Translations under genes and position numbers: made by a program
Notes under the pieces: generated by a model
Database searches by the model: none
What the model was told of the DNA's origin: nothing
What the model saw: the letters and a program-made list of their open reading frames with translations, nothing else
NCBI GenBank assembly: GCA_951812345.1
Contig: OX638295.1
Span: 1,064,759 to 1,128,758, forward strand
Length of the DNA stretch: 64,000 bases
Reading direction: 5' to 3'
DNA from: Rhodothermales bacterium
GTDB lineage: Bacteria; Bacteroidota; Rhodothermia; Rhodothermales; VXPQ01
Shown: one piece after another, positions 18,129 through 26,161 of the stretch
How the letters are laid out: the number at the start of each line of letters is the position of its first letter
How positions within the stretch are numbered: position 1 is the stretch's first letter

Positions 18129-19378
18129 ACATTCGACCTGTACCCATTATTCTTCAACTCCCCGATAGCAAGACTGAACTCGAGGCATCTGCACTCGATT
18201 TTGCAAGCCGCGTTGCCCAAAATCCCCCAGCCCCAAACCTCTCGCGCTCAGCTGCACTCAAACTAGCACTCCACAAACTCACCGAGAATTGGGGAGTGGA
18301 CATATCCGACAAAGCTATTGACACCGTCGTCCATGACATTCAGAATCTGCGTCGTGGTACCACGGTCGACCAAATTATCCTTCATGCAACAAGCCCACAA
18401 GCCCATATCCATCACCTCCGACCTATGACTGACCCTGCCTACAGGATCACCACGCTCAACCATTTCGAGGTCGTTCGGGAATACCCGGATCCCTTGGCGG
18501 CTGCACTCTACAATGATTTGTCCGGCCTGGATGAGCACAAGAAGCAACTTCTTATTGAGCTCGAATTACTCTTGTTTCATGACCGTGTCAGTGTCTGGAG
18601 CAAGGCCCAGCATGACCGCCTGCTTAAGATTGTCGATTCCCTCAAGCACCGTGTCCCGCTTATCATTTTCCAAGGGGATGTTGGAACAGGAAAGACGGCT
18701 CTGGCAGAGTGTATTGGAGATGCCCTTTCTCATCATGTTGAGAATAGTCGCCCAACACCGGTTCATCTTCTCAAACTGACCACGCAGGTACGGGGAAGCG
18801 GCCTTGTCGGTGAGATGTCAAAGTTGATATCGAGCGCTTTCGATGAAGCCATAACTTTCGCTAAAAGTCGCCCGACCGAGCCCGTTCTCCTCCTCCTTGA
18901 TGAGGCCGATGCACTTGCTTCCACTCGAGAATCGACACAGATGCATCACGAGGATCGCGCTGGGCTCAATACCCTTATCCAGCGGCTCGATAATCTCCGT
19001 CTCTCTGATCTTCGCCTTGCAACATTGTTTATTACCAATAGACCCGGCGCTCTCGATCCTGCTATCCAGAGACGGGCCTCTCTCATCCTTCAATTCGAGA
19101 GGCCTTCTGATGATGCGCGACGCAGCCTCTTCACTAACCGCGTCCCGGAACTCAATCTCACAGAAAATCAACTCGACACGCTCATCCACCAAACTGGCCC
19201 CAAGGGATCCGGGAATGACGGTGTTTCATTTACTGCGTCTGATATCACCGACCGTTTATTGGGCCATGCCCTCCGCGAAGCCTACGCAAACAATGAACCA
19301 CTCTCGTTCGAGTGTCTCACCAAAGCCGCCCGGTCTATTACACCCACGCCCCCTTTCCGCGAGGAGATATCAGCATGA
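18125..19378 (+). CDS. cap6: TRIP13-like AAA+ ATPase (Cap6, 417 aa)
   Basis: HORMA-remodelling ATPase. The start is taken as ATG 18125, overlapping the HORMA stop as ATGA, although the frame is open further upstream. It has Walker A GDVGTGKT (residues 184-191), Walker B LLLLDEAD (255-262), sensor-1 LFITNRPGALDPAIQRRAS and an Arg finger region typical of the Pch2/TRIP13 clade. The N-terminal about 120 residues are the substrate-recognition part. The known role is to unfold or open closed HORMA and turn CBASS signalling off, preventing self-killing. The gene ends in ATGATG, coupling it to the exonuclease gene. Confidence 0.92.
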   Translation: MNIRPVPIILQLPDSKTELEASALDFASRVAQNPPAPNLSRSAALKLALHKLTENWGVDISDKAIDTVVHDIQNLRRGTTVDQIILHATSPQAHIHHLRPMTDPAYRITTLNHFEVVREYPDPLAAALYNDLSGLDEHKKQLLIELELLLFHDRVSVWSKAQHDRLLKIVDSLKHRVPLIIFQGDVGTGKTALAECIGDALSHHVENSRPTPVHLLKLTTQVRGSGLVGEMSKLISSAFDEAITFAKSRPTEPVLLLLDEADALASTRESTQMHHEDRAGLNTLIQRLDNLRLSDLRLATLFITNRPGALDPAIQRRASLILQFERPSDDARRSLFTNRVPELNLTENQLDTLIHQTGPKGSGNDGVSFTASDITDRLLGHALREAYANNEPLSFECLTKAARSITPTPPFREEISA

Positions 19379-19974
19379 TGAAAATCGACGATAATACCAC
19401 CCTGCCAGACGAAGTGTTTATCTCGGTTGATGTCGAGACCAGCGGCCCCATTCCCGAGCTTTACGCACTTCTCTCAATAGGCGCATGCGTAGTTAGTCAA
19501 GAGGACAAGACGTTCTATATAGAGATTTGTCCTCCAGGCAAGGCATTGATTCTTCCGGGCGCCGTTGCTGCCACAAGTATCGACATGGACCGTCTTCGCA
19601 AGGAAGGTACTGACCCTGCCATTGCAGCTGCCAAATTTGCGTCTTGGATCCATCAGGTTTCGGGTGATATTCGCCCCGTTTTTGTTGCATTCAACGCTCC
19701 CTTCGACTGGTCCTTTGTGAATGATCTTTTCGTTCGTGCCGGGATTGACAACCCCTTCGGTTACACAGCCCTTGACATGAAGGCATTCTACATGGGTCTC
19801 TCTGGATGCTCATGGGATGAAACCCGATCGAGTCGCCTTCCTGAAGCGTTGCAACCAAGCCCTGTTCGAGAGCATCACGCTCTTGATGATGCCGTTGCTC
19901 AGGCTATGGTTTTCGGTAAGATGCTGAATTATTCCCGTAGCGCCCGGACCTATTTCCCTAACGAGAATATTTAG
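19375..19974 (+). CDS. DEDDh 3'-5' exonuclease (199 aa), CBASS-associated
   Basis: DnaQ/TREX-like exonuclease of minimal length. The start ATG 19375 overlaps the TRIP13 stop (ATGA) and follows GAGGAG at eight bases. The catalytic residues are all present: Asp19 and Glu21 in SVDVETSGP, Asp111 in AFNAPFDWSFV, and His167 and Asp172 in REHHALDDAVAQ. Exonucleases of this kind (called Cap18 in some papers) occur in a subset of HORMA/TRIP13 CBASS operons. Whether it degrades phage DNA, host DNA or the signal molecule is not settled. It sits five bases before the effector gene, so it is an integral operon member. Confidence 0.88.
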   Translation: MMKIDDNTTLPDEVFISVDVETSGPIPELYALLSIGACVVSQEDKTFYIEICPPGKALILPGAVAATSIDMDRLRKEGTDPAIAAAKFASWIHQVSGDIRPVFVAFNAPFDWSFVNDLFVRAGIDNPFGYTALDMKAFYMGLSGCSWDETRSSRLPEALQPSPVREHHALDDAVAQAMVFGKMLNYSRSARTYFPNENI

Positions 19975-19979
19975 AGCGT

Positions 19980-21584
19980 ATGGCGAGCAATGATGCAGCA
20001 TCTGGGGCTGGCTACCAAGATGAATACTGGGTAGGGGCATACTATCTCGCGGCATTGTTCGCGGAGGACTTTGCCCAAGGCGATATTGGCAAAATGATTA
20101 GGGTCGAGTACCAGCGCGGACCGCTTGGGGACGTTGTTGTGTATGGGGACTCAGCGTCGGGCGAAGCGAGACTTTATCTTCAAGTCAAAAGGCGTCTACC
20201 AGTCTCAGCAACACACGGAGATTTCCCCAAAGTTATTCGCCAGATGTGGGAAACCGTCAAGGATGAAGGTTTCAAACAAGGTACTGATAAGTATGGCCTC
20301 GTCGTAATGAGGGGGTCGAAGCCACTAAAACGACTTGGTAAACTTGCTAAGCGGGCAGCAGCATGTACCGCCTCCGGTCCGTTTTGGACAGCGATTGATG
20401 ATTTGAATCAGGGAGAAAAAGATGTTCTAAAAGCAGTTATAGATGTGTCTGGATCCATAGACTCCTCTAACGTCAAAGACGTAGCTTGGAGAATCTTGGG
20501 GTCAGGAATGGTGGTGCTTGAAATGGATCCAACAAACAGCGAGGGACCTCAGCGAACACGCATGCGAAGCTGGGTGGATTCACGCGTGCGCAATCCAAAG
20601 CGTACGGAAGATATAGTGACCGCACTTTATGAATTTTCAAGTCGACTTGACAGAGACCGCGGGAGTATTAACCTCGCAGGTCTAAAACAAGAACTCCTTT
20701 CTATAGGTCACTGTCTGACGCCCTCTGCCTCTGCCCCGATGGTCGTGACACTGGAGAGCATGGCTCCCGTGCGGTCAGAAGAACTTACCCCAGCTATTTT
20801 AGGAGAGGTACCTGATCGATTCGATATAGACCTCCAATATCTTGTACTCAACAACGTGTTGACGAAACCCTGTGAAGCTGTCCGATGTCTTGCTGAGGAG
20901 AATAGTCCACTCTGTCGTGCGGTGAATGCTCAGAATGATCGACCGCTTATTCTCTGCGGGCGGGCTCACATTCCTCTTGCGGCACTTGCAGGATACTTGG
21001 TTGGCGACCGGGGAGATGTTCGTGTACTTGACTGGCATCCGAATGCAGAAGATCAATGTTGGAATTGGCCTGAGGACGACTCGTACCCATACCCACGTCT
21101 AATTCGCACTGAAATTGGGGAAAGAGGGACAATGGCTATCCGATTTTCTTTGAGTTTTTGGGTTGGAGAAGATAGTTCGGCTTCCAGACTGCCAAACACA
21201 ATTGAACAGGCTGTAGGCATCCCCGATCAAGTCGTCCACTTATCTCATCCTGAACTCGAGCACTGTGGGTCACTTCGCGCTCGGTCTGTTCGCAGCCAAC
21301 TTCAAGCACGAACTTATGCCGATGAACTCCGCAAAGTACTCGACAGCGCTGTTAGTTCAACATCAAAGGTTGATGTGTTTTATGCTGGTCCTCTGTCCGT
21401 CGCTTTTGAAATGGGTCGAAGAGTTGCATCGACAATGCACCCTCCGACCACTATTTGGAATTACGAGGCCGGAAAATATACTTGGGGCATCTGCCTAAAT
21501 CCTGGAAACGGGCAGGGGATGGATCGTCCAAAAGCGATATTCGCACCCGACTACAAAAGGGCCGAGAAAGGCAGTTTGGTTTGA
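19980..21584 (+). CDS. cap4: Nuclease-SAVED CBASS effector (Cap4-like, 534 aa)
   Basis: Last gene of CBASS-B. The N-terminal about 230 residues look like the DUF4297/Cap4 endonuclease: ASGAGYQDEYWVGAYYLAAL, with a PD-(D/E)xK-type core in GDVVVYGDS followed by LYLQVKR (probable catalytic Asp and Lys). The C-terminal half is a SAVED sensor, with MAIRFSLSFWVG, KVDVFYAGPLSVAFEMGRR and an ending TIWNYEAGKYTWGICL. In Cap4, cyclic oligonucleotide binding to SAVED triggers oligomerisation and indiscriminate dsDNA cleavage. Here it replaces the NucC effector found in the well-studied HORMA/TRIP13 operon. It is convergent with the effector-less CBASS-C operon. Confidence 0.88.
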   Translation: MASNDAASGAGYQDEYWVGAYYLAALFAEDFAQGDIGKMIRVEYQRGPLGDVVVYGDSASGEARLYLQVKRRLPVSATHGDFPKVIRQMWETVKDEGFKQGTDKYGLVVMRGSKPLKRLGKLAKRAAACTASGPFWTAIDDLNQGEKDVLKAVIDVSGSIDSSNVKDVAWRILGSGMVVLEMDPTNSEGPQRTRMRSWVDSRVRNPKRTEDIVTALYEFSSRLDRDRGSINLAGLKQELLSIGHCLTPSASAPMVVTLESMAPVRSEELTPAILGEVPDRFDIDLQYLVLNNVLTKPCEAVRCLAEENSPLCRAVNAQNDRPLILCGRAHIPLAALAGYLVGDRGDVRVLDWHPNAEDQCWNWPEDDSYPYPRLIRTEIGERGTMAIRFSLSFWVGEDSSASRLPNTIEQAVGIPDQVVHLSHPELEHCGSLRARSVRSQLQARTYADELRKVLDSAVSSTSKVDVFYAGPLSVAFEMGRRVASTMHPPTTIWNYEAGKYTWGICLNPGNGQGMDRPKAIFAPDYKRAEKGSLV

Positions 21585-21665
21585 CTAGACAGGTTTTGAT
21601 GGGATTAGGATAGCATTGAGACCAGAGGCGGTTCGCGTGTCTGTATGATAGTCATTTCTTTTGGA

Positions 21666-22181
21666 TTAATTGAAGCCATCGCTCTTGCATCTCCGCTGAA
21701 GTGGCCTGAAACGCCCTCTCGAGCGTACGAATACGCGAACCTCCTTGGTTCCCACAAGCACGAATGCTAGCGGCCGCCCCCGGTTCGCCCTTAAGCAGGT
21801 AACCCAATCGCTTCGGTCGATACACGACGGCTTGGGTACTGGCTCCGGATGCGTGTGCCATGTCCCGAGATAGATCGCCCTACCGTCCGAAGAGGTGAAC
21901 TTCCGACATACTGCTCGTTGGTGCCCTGGGTCGCGAAGCGCGAACGAAAATCGCGAGTGCCGGTCGCGCGGCATTGGAGTGGTTACCGCCTCAATCCATA
22001 TCTCCCGGCGGTCGACAGATGTCGTTCCCATTAACACACCGAAAGACTCGCAGGCGGTCACTACTGTTTGCCGATGCTCATGCCACACCTCCGCCACTTC
22101 ATCGTTCACGATTACCCGCCGACCGTATCCCTCGAAACAATACATGCAGTCACCCGCCACAGAGGTCGCAGTTTTTATCAT
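21666..22181 (-). CDS. cap3: JAMM/MPN isopeptidase (Cap3, 171 aa)
   Basis: Deconjugating metalloprotease of the type II CBASS-C operon. The JAMM residues are complete: Glu45 in ESFGVLMG, His109-x-His111 in GTWHTHPEP, Ser119 and Asp122 (the H-x-H-x7-S-x2-D spacing is exact). The family removes Cap2-made conjugates from the CD-NTase, acting as the negative regulator. With ATG 22181 the gene overlaps cap2 by 32 bases; ATG 22145, just after the cap2 stop, is an alternative start that would remove only 12 residues. No effector gene follows it; the next gene is convergent. Confidence 0.9.
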   Translation of the reverse strand: MIKTATSVAGDCMYCFEGYGRRVIVNDEVAEVWHEHRQTVVTACESFGVLMGTTSVDRREIWIEAVTTPMPRDRHSRFSFALRDPGHQRAVCRKFTSSDGRAIYLGTWHTHPEPVPKPSCIDRSDWVTCLRANRGRPLAFVLVGTKEVRVFVRSRGRFRPLQRRCKSDGFN

Positions 22182-23871
22182 GTAGGGGGAGGATGTGTAA
22201 CGATTCGATGAAATGCCGATATCGCCGCGTAACCGCCAAGGATTCCCGTTTGGCCTCTGCGTCCGATCCCTTCCAGCTCACCTTCGACGATTTAGTCATC
22301 TGACCTTCAAGAAAGCGCACGGCCAGATCGGCGGCAATAGACGCCGTGTACCCGGCAGCGATTCCACTGTAGGGCAAAAACTGGGTGCCACATCCCCCTT
22401 GGTTGCGCATCATCACCTGGGTCGGCGTCAGGAAATGGAGGTTCGATACGAGTCCCCGTGTGTGCGTCTCTGGATCTACGTACGCACAATGCCAGCATCC
22501 CTTGGTCCGAGGCACCACTAAGATCGCATGCCCACCGATTCCGTAGCCTTCCAGCCAGCAGTTTATCACCGGTACATTTATCGATTTCTGTCTGCAATAT
22601 TCCGCGAATGCCCGTTCGACGTTCGGCGAACCGACCGCAATCACGATCAAGTCGAATTCCTGAAGCACGGCCGGTTTTTGCAATTCTTCCAGCCGCTTAC
22701 ACCAAGGCGTCACTTCAGCCCAAAGGTGCTTCCGGGCAATTTCAACCGCCAGTGCCTCGGTTTTTAGCCGACCGATGTCGTTCACTGACAGGGTGTGGCG
22801 ATAAAGATTTTCCTCAGACAACTTGTCTGGATCGGATAGGGTGAGATGTCCTACGCCGGCTGATGTCAGGCGCAGGGCGAGTTCGCTGCCAACCGATCCG
22901 CAGCCGACAAGGAGGATGGACTTGTCTGTCAGGTTCATAGAACCACCGCCCCGCGGAACCAGTGATCCCCGAGACAGGGACCTGACCGAGTATGGGGCAG
23001 CAGTCCAGCCTTCCGCCTCTGTCTCTGATCTTGGCAACCCGCTTTGCGAATGCGTGTGCCAGTGAATCGCGAACATAGTCTTCCCGTCTGGAACCGGGGC
23101 CAAGAAGACGAGCCAGAACTTGCGATTCTTTTTGTTGTTCAGTCTTCGAAGCTCACGCCTGCCCCTACTGTCTATGTGATCGACGAGTCTGAAATACCAT
23201 GGCAACAAGTCGCGCCGCGATGCCGGTGCGGGTTCCAGATCGTTTAACGGTATGGCAACCGCCTTCCCGACAGCCGGGCGCGTGTTCCATCCCGAGCTAC
23301 TGCGCACCGATGTTAATCGCGGATCATTCACTAACGTCGAGGCCAGAGCGATCGGCTTTGCCCGCAAGTCGCTGCCGGAATTGCCCATAGGTGGCTTCAA
23401 CTGCAGGCCTTCGACTTTATCCCCATCCCACACAACGAAGAGTTCATTCAGCCTCCCTTCCGGTTCCCGGCACAGGATTTCCCAATGGGCGCCGAACTCC
23501 AATAACTGCTCCTTCCGGTTGTACGCAGGATCCTCGATAAGCTGCGTCAGCAGTCGAACGTGTTCCTCAACGGTATCTCGGTATGCCAACTCCGGCCGAT
23601 CAGTGTTGACTGCAGTCGATGACGGGTCGGCGATACACACTTCCCCGGATTCGCCATTCTCATCCGTGAGCACATGCGCCAACTTCCCGAAGCCGTGGCC
23701 ATCAAGGAGATAGAACTTAGGCAGGCGCAGCAGTTTGGGCGGGAAAGTGTGGGCGAGCGTTACCGTTTGCCCCTGAGCGACGAACTTGACTACTAGCCTG
23801 GACCCGTCCTCCATCAACCGGGCATCGTAACCGAGATCCGCAATGCAGCTTTGGATTCGATCCCTGTTCAT
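22150..23871 (-). CDS. cap2: E2-E1 fusion ligase (Cap2, 573 aa)
   Basis: Ubiquitin-transfer-like enzyme that conjugates the CD-NTase C-terminus to target molecules and so primes it. The N-terminal E2-like domain has the probable catalytic Cys79 in SGEVCIADP. The C-terminal E1/ThiF domain (about residues 305-573) has the adenylation P-loop VGCGSVGSE (Gly323-Gly328), acidic Asp347 in LSDPDKL, and Arg358 in NLYRHTL. A GCWHC motif may bind zinc. The start overlaps the CD-NTase stop by four bases (ATGA), so the two are translationally coupled. The length fits Cap2 proteins. Confidence 0.92.
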   Translation of the reverse strand: MNRDRIQSCIADLGYDARLMEDGSRLVVKFVAQGQTVTLAHTFPPKLLRLPKFYLLDGHGFGKLAHVLTDENGESGEVCIADPSSTAVNTDRPELAYRDTVEEHVRLLTQLIEDPAYNRKEQLLEFGAHWEILCREPEGRLNELFVVWDGDKVEGLQLKPPMGNSGSDLRAKPIALASTLVNDPRLTSVRSSSGWNTRPAVGKAVAIPLNDLEPAPASRRDLLPWYFRLVDHIDSRGRRELRRLNNKKNRKFWLVFLAPVPDGKTMFAIHWHTHSQSGLPRSETEAEGWTAAPYSVRSLSRGSLVPRGGGSMNLTDKSILLVGCGSVGSELALRLTSAGVGHLTLSDPDKLSEENLYRHTLSVNDIGRLKTEALAVEIARKHLWAEVTPWCKRLEELQKPAVLQEFDLIVIAVGSPNVERAFAEYCRQKSINVPVINCWLEGYGIGGHAILVVPRTKGCWHCAYVDPETHTRGLVSNLHFLTPTQVMMRNQGGCGTQFLPYSGIAAGYTASIAADLAVRFLEGQMTKSSKVSWKGSDAEAKRESLAVTRRYRHFIESLHILPLHDKNCDLCGG

Positions 23872-24905
23872 GCACCGACAGATGAGGTCACAATCCCGGC
23901 GCTCGAGTACTTTTCCTTCTCCGTATTGGAGCCTTCCTTTGGCGGATCCGGAACCCCGAAATCGTCGCCGAAGAGATTGTTAAGTATCTCGCATTGCTTG
24001 CGTTCGTCGCTCAATTCCTCAGCCTCAGCGAGCTTCTGCTTGAGCGACTTGAGCTTGTTGTAGAGTTGTGTTCCGGTATCCAGACTCGAACCGTCGAAGA
24101 TGTCGCGCCAAGGTTCCACTGGAAGATATACGTGGACCCGGTATCGTCCGGCCTGCTCTTCGGTAAAGTAGCCCGCGTCCAGAATTGCTCCGACAGTTTC
24201 TCTTAGCGCCTGCAGGTCCTGCCGGGCACCCTCGGTGCTGAAGGACACTTGGAATTGCTCCTTTATCATCACCGTGAGTCCGATCGAATAAACCTTTGTC
24301 GCTACTATGTCGCTGAACTGCTCGTCACGCCAGCGCTTCAGGTACCGCACCAGCCGCCGGAACTGGTTGCGCACGTCTGCGGCTTCGTCGTCGTAGTAGT
24401 CGCTGAAGTCGGATATCCATTCCATCAACCCTAGGGGATCGGCGAACGACCACTCCCGGTTGTCTTCGTCTGAGTTTTTCTTTCCCACCGCTAGATAATA
24501 CTGGTCTCCCGACCTCTTGTAGATGACGAAATCGATATGGACGTTATCTCTGGCGTAGTCCGCCGTTACGCATGGCTTCTTGATCTTCGCATTCTTGAAC
24601 CCTCGGTTTTCAAGCACATCGAGAGCCTTCTTTTTCGGTGTCACTGGATTCTCCGGTGCCTTCTCATCGTCGATCACTAAGGCTCGGTCGATGTCATAGT
24701 CGCCGGAGATCGGCACGATACCCGTGCGTGTATTGAGCGATCCTTGGATGAATTCATCAACGACCGGATAGCCCGCCTCCCTGAACGCGGTCTTCACCTG
24801 CGTTTTGATGCTGTCGTCACGCTCCCGCGCCTTCCTGTAGGCGTCGTCCTTGCGGTCCAGTTTGATCTTGTTATGGAATTTGTTGAAGTGGGTCTGGATT
24901 CCCAT
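23868..24905 (-). CDS. CBASS-C CD-NTase (345 aa), type II
   Basis: Nucleotidyltransferase with EFIQGSLNTRTGIVP (Gly55-Ser56), the Asp pair in DYDIDRAL (Asp71, Asp73) and a third carboxylate in HIDFVIY (Asp125). The start has ACGGAG ahead of ATG 24905. The last about 45 residues are a flexible, charged linker, EGSNTEKEKYSSAGIVTSS, ending Val-Gly-Ala. A flexible tail ending in small residues is what Cap2 conjugates in type II systems; the final residue here is Ala, not Gly. It is followed by cap2 and cap3 on the same strand. It differs in sequence from both other CD-NTases in the window. Confidence 0.9.
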   Translation of the reverse strand: MGIQTHFNKFHNKIKLDRKDDAYRKARERDDSIKTQVKTAFREAGYPVVDEFIQGSLNTRTGIVPISGDYDIDRALVIDDEKAPENPVTPKKKALDVLENRGFKNAKIKKPCVTADYARDNVHIDFVIYKRSGDQYYLAVGKKNSDEDNREWSFADPLGLMEWISDFSDYYDDEAADVRNQFRRLVRYLKRWRDEQFSDIVATKVYSIGLTVMIKEQFQVSFSTEGARQDLQALRETVGAILDAGYFTEEQAGRYRVHVYLPVEPWRDIFDGSSLDTGTQLYNKLKSLKQKLAEAEELSDERKQCEILNNLFGDDFGVPDPPKEGSNTEKEKYSSAGIVTSSVGA

Positions 24906-24921
24906 GGTTTCTCCGTTGCTT

Positions 24922-25098
24922 TCAATAGTGGTTTATATATGTGATCAAATGCAAGCCCGCCGTTTCCTCGATAGAATCGGCGGGCTTGTATTTCGTCGCC
25001 CGAAAGATCGCGTCCCTGATTTCCCCTGCCGGGGCCGGGATCGGCTCAATCGGCCGTTCGACGGAGAGGCCACATCCGCGCCTTTCCTCCTCGCTCAT
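24922..25098 (-). CDS. Small ORF upstream of CBASS-C CD-NTase (58 aa)
   Basis: The minus strand from ATG 25098 reads MSEEERRGCGLSVERPIEPI, then PAPAGEIRDAIFRATKYKPA, then DSIEETAGLHLITYINHY. Codon choice resembles the CBASS-C genes and the stop lies 16 bases before the CD-NTase start; AAGGAAGG sits about 13 bases upstream of the ATG. It overlaps (ATGA) the end of a 30-codon start-less frame (25095-25184; RNARDPQEQKAILTRDIGKK) that may be the tail of a broken gene. No family recognised. It lies where an effector or accessory gene would be expected. Confidence 0.5.
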   Translation of the reverse strand: MSEEERRGCGLSVERPIEPIPAPAGEIRDAIFRATKYKPADSIEETAGLHLITYINHY

Positions 25099-25387
25099 GC
25101 GGTCAGCACCTTCCTTGGCAGCAACTTCTTACCTATATCACGGGTAAGGATCGCCTTTTGTTCCTGTGGATCCCGAGCATTTCTCTACACTCTCTGGAAC
25201 TCGGTTGCCTATAATTAGGGGTAGTAAGTCAGCGCAACAGATGTTTACGTTTCGTATTACTTTGCAATAACGGCCATCGGATTTTTCCTTATGGAATTGG
25301 TTCTTTGGAAAACGCCAATTTATGGAAAATCCCGATGCCCACCTTCGTTTCGGGCGAACTGTCGGATAAATACTAAACTACTTCAAA
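25099..25387. other. Intergenic region with island-flanking repeat, copy 2
   Basis: The direct repeat is at 25337-25380 (about 40 bases, same orientation as 10680-10721): GCCC...GGGC hairpin then TGTCGGATAAATACTAAACTA. Between 25095 and about 25230 the minus strand has two adjoining coding-like fragments in different frames (NRVPESVEK, then ARDPQEQKAILTRDIGKK). This suggests a frameshifted gene relic ahead of CBASS-C. Confidence 0.5.
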
Positions 25388-26161
25388 CTATAGGTTCGCA
25401 CCGATACGATTTTCTGCAACCACGAAACCTTCAAGTCCGTTCGGCCAAGCAATTCCTCGGTATGCAACACCTATATCGACGGCAGTAGGAAATAGGCACT
25501 CGCAATCAACTATCTTGATATCTTCATATGCACCGTTCACAACCATCAAATCTAATTTCAGACAACGCGGTTTCGATAATTTAATCCTGGAACAATTGCA
25601 TTTCTCGAAATAATTTAAGCAAACACCACACTTCATATATTTGTTAATCAAATCCCAGCTTTTGGGATTTGGATTATACAGCAGGTAATTCCTGAATGGT
25701 TGTACCTGGGCATGACTGAAGGCGTTACGTAGAATAATCACACGTTCAATAGATTCACGCACAGTATCTATATCTTTCCATTGCGGCCATATTTTCAAAA
25801 ACCTATCTCTGATTGTGGTAAAGGTAAGGGCCTTCATTTTTAATCTTTTTGTTGCGAAATCGGAAGGATGAGATGCTTTTCCATACGCCATATTGTATTG
25901 TTCTATCGTCTTTTTGCCTCCTTCCTGAAGGGCTATGAGATCGCACATTGTGCTCTCTACCCAAAGCAGGAACATGAAGCATTCGCCCACTTCCAAAAAG
26001 AGTTGATCGATTTCAACGGTTATTCTTGCTGTTTCTGTGTTCATTCTACTTTTTGAATCGATCTTATTTACATCGTCGAATTTTTGTTGATGCTTCCTTG
26101 AAGTGTTGAGGATCAACCGGGTTCCAGTCACCAATCTATTATCACTTTCTGCGTTTTCCAC
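25388..26161 (-). CDS. HEPN-like hypothetical protein (257 aa)
   Basis: An AT-rich gene. The middle is alpha-helical and contains ERVIILRNAFSHAQV, which fits the R-x4-H active-site pattern (R-N-A-F-S-H) of HEPN ribonucleases. The first half has a long helix (EVGECFMFLLWVESTMCDL). The C-terminal part has a possible zinc site, CGVCLNYFEKCNC. The GTG start at 26161 overlaps the type IIG gene stop by 20 bases; ATG 26044 is an alternative giving 218 residues. No antitoxin-like partner (such as an MNT nucleotidyltransferase) is adjacent. A role as an RNA-cutting defence protein is plausible but unproven. Confidence 0.55.
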   Translation of the reverse strand: MENAESDNRLVTGTRLILNTSRKHQQKFDDVNKIDSKSRMNTETARITVEIDQLFLEVGECFMFLLWVESTMCDLIALQEGGKKTIEQYNMAYGKASHPSDFATKRLKMKALTFTTIRDRFLKIWPQWKDIDTVRESIERVIILRNAFSHAQVQPFRNYLLYNPNPKSWDLINKYMKCGVCLNYFEKCNCSRIKLSKPRCLKLDLMVVNGAYEDIKIVDCECLFPTAVDIGVAYRGIAWPNGLEGFVVAENRIGANL

